8,912 nucleotides of DNA, taken from Akkermansia muciniphila. GTDB taxonomy: Bacteria > Verrucomicrobiota > Verrucomicrobiia > Limisphaerales > SXTU01. Below, piece after piece: positions 6,219 through 8,912 of the stretch; position 1 is the stretch's first letter, and every line of letters begins with the position of its first letter. The translations under genes and the position numbers were made by a program. The stretch is taken from contig CAMBZO010000081.1 of NCBI GenBank assembly GCA_945872195.1, forward strand, positions 1 through 8,912, written 5' to 3'. The notes below the pieces were generated by a model. That model saw only the letters and a program-made list of their open reading frames with translations, was not told the DNA's origin and did not search any database.

Positions 6219-8435
6219 ATGAAAATGCTCCGGCCCCAACTCACCGCCAGCTTTGTTCTGCTCGCAATATTCGTTGCGGGTGGACGCACCTCCATCGCCG
6301 CTCCGCGCGAGTTCGCCATCACCGCCGCTGACCGTGCGCACTGGGCTTTCCAGCCGCTGAGGCGGCCGACGGTTCCCAAAATCGGTAATCGGCAATCGGT
6401 AATCGGCAATTTCATCGACTCCTTCCTACTCTCGAAACTCCACGCCGCTGGCTTGACCTTCGCTCCACCCGCCACGAAGGAAACGCAGTTGCGCCGCGTC
6501 TCGCTGGACCTTATCGGCCTGCCGCCATCGCTCGCTGAACTGGACGCGTTTCTCGCCGACACTTCACCCGACGCGTGGGCGAAGGTCGTGGACCGGTTGC
6601 TCGCATCGCCGCACTACGGCGAGCGCTGGGGCCGGCACTGGCTGGATCTCGCACGCTACGCGGACACGGAGGGCTTCGAGCACGACGTGACGCGTCCGAA
6701 CGCCTGGCGTTACCGCGACTACGTGGTGCGTTCGCTCAACGCGGACAAGCCTTACGACCGCTTCGTGCGCGAGCAGATCGCCGGTGACGAACTCTGGCCC
6801 GCCGACCCCGACGCGCTCATCGCCACGGGTTTCAACCTCATCGGTCCGGACATGACGGACAGCTCGGACCAAATCCAGCGCCGCCTCAACACGCTCAACG
6901 ACATCACGGACGCGACGGCGTCGGTCTTCCTCGGCCAGACCATGGGCTGCGCGCGGTGCCACGACCACAAGTTCGAGCCGATTGCGCAGCGCGATTACTT
7001 CGCGATGCAGGCGTTCTTCATGCCCACCGCCTTCCGTCGCGAGACACCGGTGCCGACGGGGGAAGAACGCGCGGCGCACGAGCGGACGCTGGCTGAGTAT
7101 CAGGCCCAGCCCGCCGTGCGCGAACTCCTCGCTCTCGAAGCGCCGTATCGCGAGAAGCTGCGCTCCGCGAAGCTCGCGAAGCAGCCGCCAGAAGTCCGCG
7201 AGGCCCACACTACGCCGCCGGAGCAACGCACCGCTGCGCAGGCGAACCTCGCGTTCGAGTCCGCTGCTGCTGTCGCCGTGCCGGAGAAGGATTTGCAGGC
7301 GGCGTTGAGCAGCGCTGACCGAGAGCGCCGGAAGGAATTGGCGGACGCGGCGAAGAGGTTTTCCGCGCCTGCGCCCCTGCCCACCGCGCTGGCACTGGCG
7401 AGCAGCAACGGGGTTCCAGCCCGCGCGCACTTGCTCAATCGTGGTGACTACAATCAGCCGCGCGAGCTGGTGAGGGCGGGCTTTCCGCAAGTCCTGCCCG
7501 CCTTCAAGTCCAAGTCCGTTTCCGCCGCCAGCCCACGCGCGCAACTCGCCGAGTGGGTGGCCAGCCCGGAGAACCCGCTCACGGCGCGCATCATCGTGAA
7601 TCGCGTCTGGCAGCACCATTTCGGTCGAGGACTCGTGGCGACGCCGAGCGAGTTCGGCACGCACGGCGCGAAGCCGTCGCACCCGGAGCTACTGGACTGG
7701 CTGGCGAGCGAGTTCGTCGCGGGCGGGTGGAGTTTGAAGCGGCTGCATCGGGTGATGGTGACGAGTGAGGCGTATCGCCAAGCGAGCACAGTTGAAGAGT
7801 TGACGGGTCAAAGGGTTGAAGAGGCTCGGGCAGGCGGCGCTGCCTCCCCTTCAACCCTTCAACCTTTCAACCCTTCAACCGTTGACCCCCAGAACCGGCT
7901 GCTCTGGCGCATGAACCGCCTCCGTCTCGAAGGCGAAATCATCCGCGACAGCTTACTGGCGGTGAGCGGGCGGTTGAACCCGAAGGTCGGCGGGCCGGGC
8001 GTCTTCCCGCCGATTCCGGCCGACGCGCTCAAAGGCTCGAAGGGTTGGAGCACCTCGGCGGATGCGCGCGAGCATGACCGACGCAGCCTCTACATCTTCG
8101 CCAAGCGCAACCTGCGTTTCCCGTTCCTCGAAGTCTTCGACGCGCCGGATAGCAACCTCACCTGCCCCGAGCGCGGCCGCAGCACCACCGCGCCACAGTC
8201 GCTGACGCTGCTGAACGCGGAGGAGGTGCTGAGCGCCAGCCGCGCCGTCATCGCCCGCTTGGAGCGCGAGGCGAAGGAGCCGCGCGACCGCGTGGCGCTC
8301 GCGTATCGGCTCATCCTCGGTCGGCAGCCCACAGAACGAGAGCAAACAGTCGCGGCCCAGTTCCTCGCGCAGTCGCCGCTGACCGAGTTCTGCCGCGCGC
8401 TGTTTAACCTGAACGAGTTCGTGTATGCCTACTGA
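6219..8435 (+). CDS. Exported PSD1-type protein with DUF1549 and DUF1553 domains (738 aa)
   Basis: The start ATG at 6219 gives an N-terminal signal peptide, MKMLRPQLTASFVLLAIFV, with likely cleavage near TSIAA-P (residue 28), so the protein should be periplasmic. An HWAFQPL motif (41-47) precedes DUF1549 (about 65-270), with its hallmarks LDLIGLPPS (96-104), HYGERWGRHWLDLARYADT (132-150) and a CARCHDHKF segment. C244/C247/H248 form a CxxCH that could hold c-type haem. A charged variable region spans 271-430. DUF1553 (about 435-735) shows NPLTARIIVNRVWQHHFGRG (452-471), DWLASEF, DPQNRLLWRMNRLRLEGE (556-573) and TTAPQSLTLLN (656-666). The N-terminal PSCyt1 cytochrome domain found in many relatives is absent. 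Two in-frame repeats, at residues 55-64 and 525-556, sit in linkers. It is co-directional with the DUF1501 gene. Function is unproven; polysaccharide catabolism is the usual proposal. No Shine-Dalgarno sequence is seen. Confidence 0.92.
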   Translation: MKMLRPQLTASFVLLAIFVAGGRTSIAAPREFAITAADRAHWAFQPLRRPTVPKIGNRQSVIGNFIDSFLLSKLHAAGLTFAPPATKETQLRRVSLDLIGLPPSLAELDAFLADTSPDAWAKVVDRLLASPHYGERWGRHWLDLARYADTEGFEHDVTRPNAWRYRDYVVRSLNADKPYDRFVREQIAGDELWPADPDALIATGFNLIGPDMTDSSDQIQRRLNTLNDITDATASVFLGQTMGCARCHDHKFEPIAQRDYFAMQAFFMPTAFRRETPVPTGEERAAHERTLAEYQAQPAVRELLALEAPYREKLRSAKLAKQPPEVREAHTTPPEQRTAAQANLAFESAAAVAVPEKDLQAALSSADRERRKELADAAKRFSAPAPLPTALALASSNGVPARAHLLNRGDYNQPRELVRAGFPQVLPAFKSKSVSAASPRAQLAEWVASPENPLTARIIVNRVWQHHFGRGLVATPSEFGTHGAKPSHPELLDWLASEFVAGGWSLKRLHRVMVTSEAYRQASTVEELTGQRVEEARAGGAASPSTLQPFNPSTVDPQNRLLWRMNRLRLEGEIIRDSLLAVSGRLNPKVGGPGVFPPIPADALKGSKGWSTSADAREHDRRSLYIFAKRNLRFPFLEVFDAPDSNLTCPERGRSTTAPQSLTLLNAEEVLSASRAVIARLEREAKEPRDRVALAYRLILGRQPTEREQTVAAQFLAQSPLTEFCRALFNLNEFVYAY
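6381..6410 (+). repeat. 7-bp tandem repeat ATCGGYA, 4.3 copies, inside a CDS
   Basis: Four perfect heptamers alternate ATCGGTA, ATCGGCA, ATCGGTA, ATCGGCA, followed by AT. They encode I55-N64 (IGNRQSVIGN) of the DUF1549/DUF1553 protein, in the short linker between HWAFQPLRRPTVPK and the FIDSFLLSKL helix. The unit is not a multiple of three, so gain or loss of one copy would shift the frame, while three copies (21 bases) would preserve it. The repeat is directly visible; slippage is only a possibility. Confidence 0.9.
7792..7888. repeat. Palindromic array of 8-bp units inserted in frame in a CDS
   Basis: The left side (7792-7823) is four octamers: TTGAAGAG, TTGACGGG, TCAAAGGG, TTGAAGAG. The right side (7847-7878) is four inverted octamers: CCCTTCAA twice, CCTTTCAA, CCCTTCAA. 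Between them is a GC-rich hairpin, GGCAG (7829-7833) with CTGCC (7840-7844) around a 6-base loop. Longer pairing joins 7811-7824 to 7843-7859, and GGGTCAA (7805-7811) can pair with TTGACCC (7882-7888). The right arm carries extra copies relative to the left. The element encodes residues 525-556, rich in E, R, G, A, S and P, between the AYRQAS and DPQNRLLWR motifs of DUF1553. By my memory of the family that gap is normally only about ten residues. Confidence 0.85.
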
Positions 8436-8912
8436 CATGACCGCTCCTTGCCCCGGGCCCAGCGCCCCGGTTTCGCGCCCGACTTCGCGCCGCCGGTTCC
8501 TTGAGCGCGCGGGCGGCGGCTTTGGCATGGCTGCGCTGGCGTCGTTGCTGAAGCAGGACTCGTTGCTCGGCAACGAAGTCCCGCATCTCTCATCACGCAT
8601 CACGAACCCGCTCGCCCCGCAGGTCACCCACTTCGCGCCTCGGGCCAAACGCGTCATCTTTCTATTCATGTCGGGCGGGCCGAGCCATGTAGATTTGTTC
8701 GAGCCAAAGCCGGAGTTAGTGCGGTTGGCGGGGCAGCCGATTCCCGAGTCGTTCGGCAGCTTCAAGACGCGGCGCAACGTGGCGAAGAACAAGCTACTGC
8801 CGTCGCTGCGGCCTTATCGCGCGCACGGGCAGTGCGGCATGGAAATCTCCGACTGGCTCCCGCACATCGCGTCGTGCGCGGATGACATTTGCCTGCTGCG
8901 CGGCTGCCACGG
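8425..8912 (+). CDS. DUF1501 family Tat-exported protein, N-terminal fragment
   Basis: The frame is open to the right edge, giving 162 codons here. Two in-frame starts are possible: ATG 8425, which overlaps the upstream stop by 11 bases, and ATG 8437, which starts one base after it. Neither has a clear Shine-Dalgarno sequence, so the choice is uncertain; numbering uses 8425. A twin-arginine signal, SRRRFLERAGGGFGMAALA (21-39), indicates folded export to the periplasm. Residues 72-96 carry the DUF1501 hallmark, PRAKRVIFLFMSGGPSHVDL followed by FEPKP. His88 and Asp90 are in the sulfatase/alkaline-phosphatase-like position. CADDICLLRGCH (151-162) continues the family pattern. DUF1501 proteins are sulfatase-like and commonly follow PSD1-type genes, so the two very probably form one translationally coupled unit. 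Substrate is unknown; the C-terminal part is outside the window. Confidence 0.9.
   Translation, partial: MPTDMTAPCPGPSAPVSRPTSRRRFLERAGGGFGMAALASLLKQDSLLGNEVPHLSSRITNPLAPQVTHFAPRAKRVIFLFMSGGPSHVDLFEPKPELVRLAGQPIPESFGSFKTRRNVAKNKLLPSLRPYRAHGQCGMEISDWLPHIASCADDICLLRGCH

Noticed and set aside
6564..7682. 372-codon minus-strand frame
   Set aside because: Antisense to the well-supported DUF1549/DUF1553 gene, Arg-rich, with no family motif.
6381..7888. CRISPR-like array
   Set aside because: The repeats are 7-8 bp, directly adjacent without spacers, inside one reading frame, and no cas gene is present.
7953..8792. 279-codon minus-strand frame spanning the PSD1/DUF1501 junction
   Set aside because: It runs antisense across two genes with clear family motifs and has no protein signature of its own.

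Overview
The window reads as a high-GC chromosomal segment from a verrucomicrobial (or closely related Planctomycetes-Verrucomicrobia) bacterium. The lineage call rests on three things: a PSD1-type DUF1549/DUF1553 gene followed directly by a DUF1501 gene, a pair typical of these phyla; a Trp-rich DUF6600-type lipoprotein with the N-terminal helical region I associate with Verrucomicrobia; and weak or absent Shine-Dalgarno sequences at every start. This is inference from gene content, since there is no rRNA marker.

Layout: bases 1-111 hold the last 36 codons of a plus-strand gene that looks like mtnA (methylthioribose-1-phosphate isomerase). A 74-base near-perfect inverted repeat (113-186), each arm of which is itself a hairpin, fills the gap before the convergent minus-strand gene. 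That gene (3711 to 202) encodes a 1169-residue soluble protein. Its size and a central SGGGKSE nucleotide/phosphate loop suggest the large PPi-type phosphoenolpyruvate carboxykinase family; this is the most useful functional call to test. Upstream of it, on the same strand, is a 690-residue lipoprotein gene (5881 to 3809) with a DUF6600 tryptophan-rich core and a long proline-rich tail.

A 337-base divergent intergenic region (5882-6218) separates the lipoprotein gene from a plus-strand pair. The first member (6219-8435) is an exported DUF1549/DUF1553 protein with a single CxxCH motif. The second (8425 or 8437 to beyond the right edge) is a Tat-exported DUF1501 protein. The pair is tightly packed and almost certainly co-transcribed. 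Such pairs are usually thought to act in the periplasm on complex polysaccharides, but their biochemistry is poorly defined.

The most unusual signal is inside the DUF1549/DUF1553 gene. It carries two unrelated short-period repeats in frame: a 7-bp tandem array (6381-6410) near the N-terminus, and an 8-bp array arranged as an imperfect palindrome (about 7792-7888) in the DUF1553 half. Both lie in linker positions and look like intergenic-type repeats that have entered a coding sequence and been tolerated. I see no CRISPR array, tRNA, rRNA, transposase, phage or defence gene. No wholly new multi-gene system is evident.
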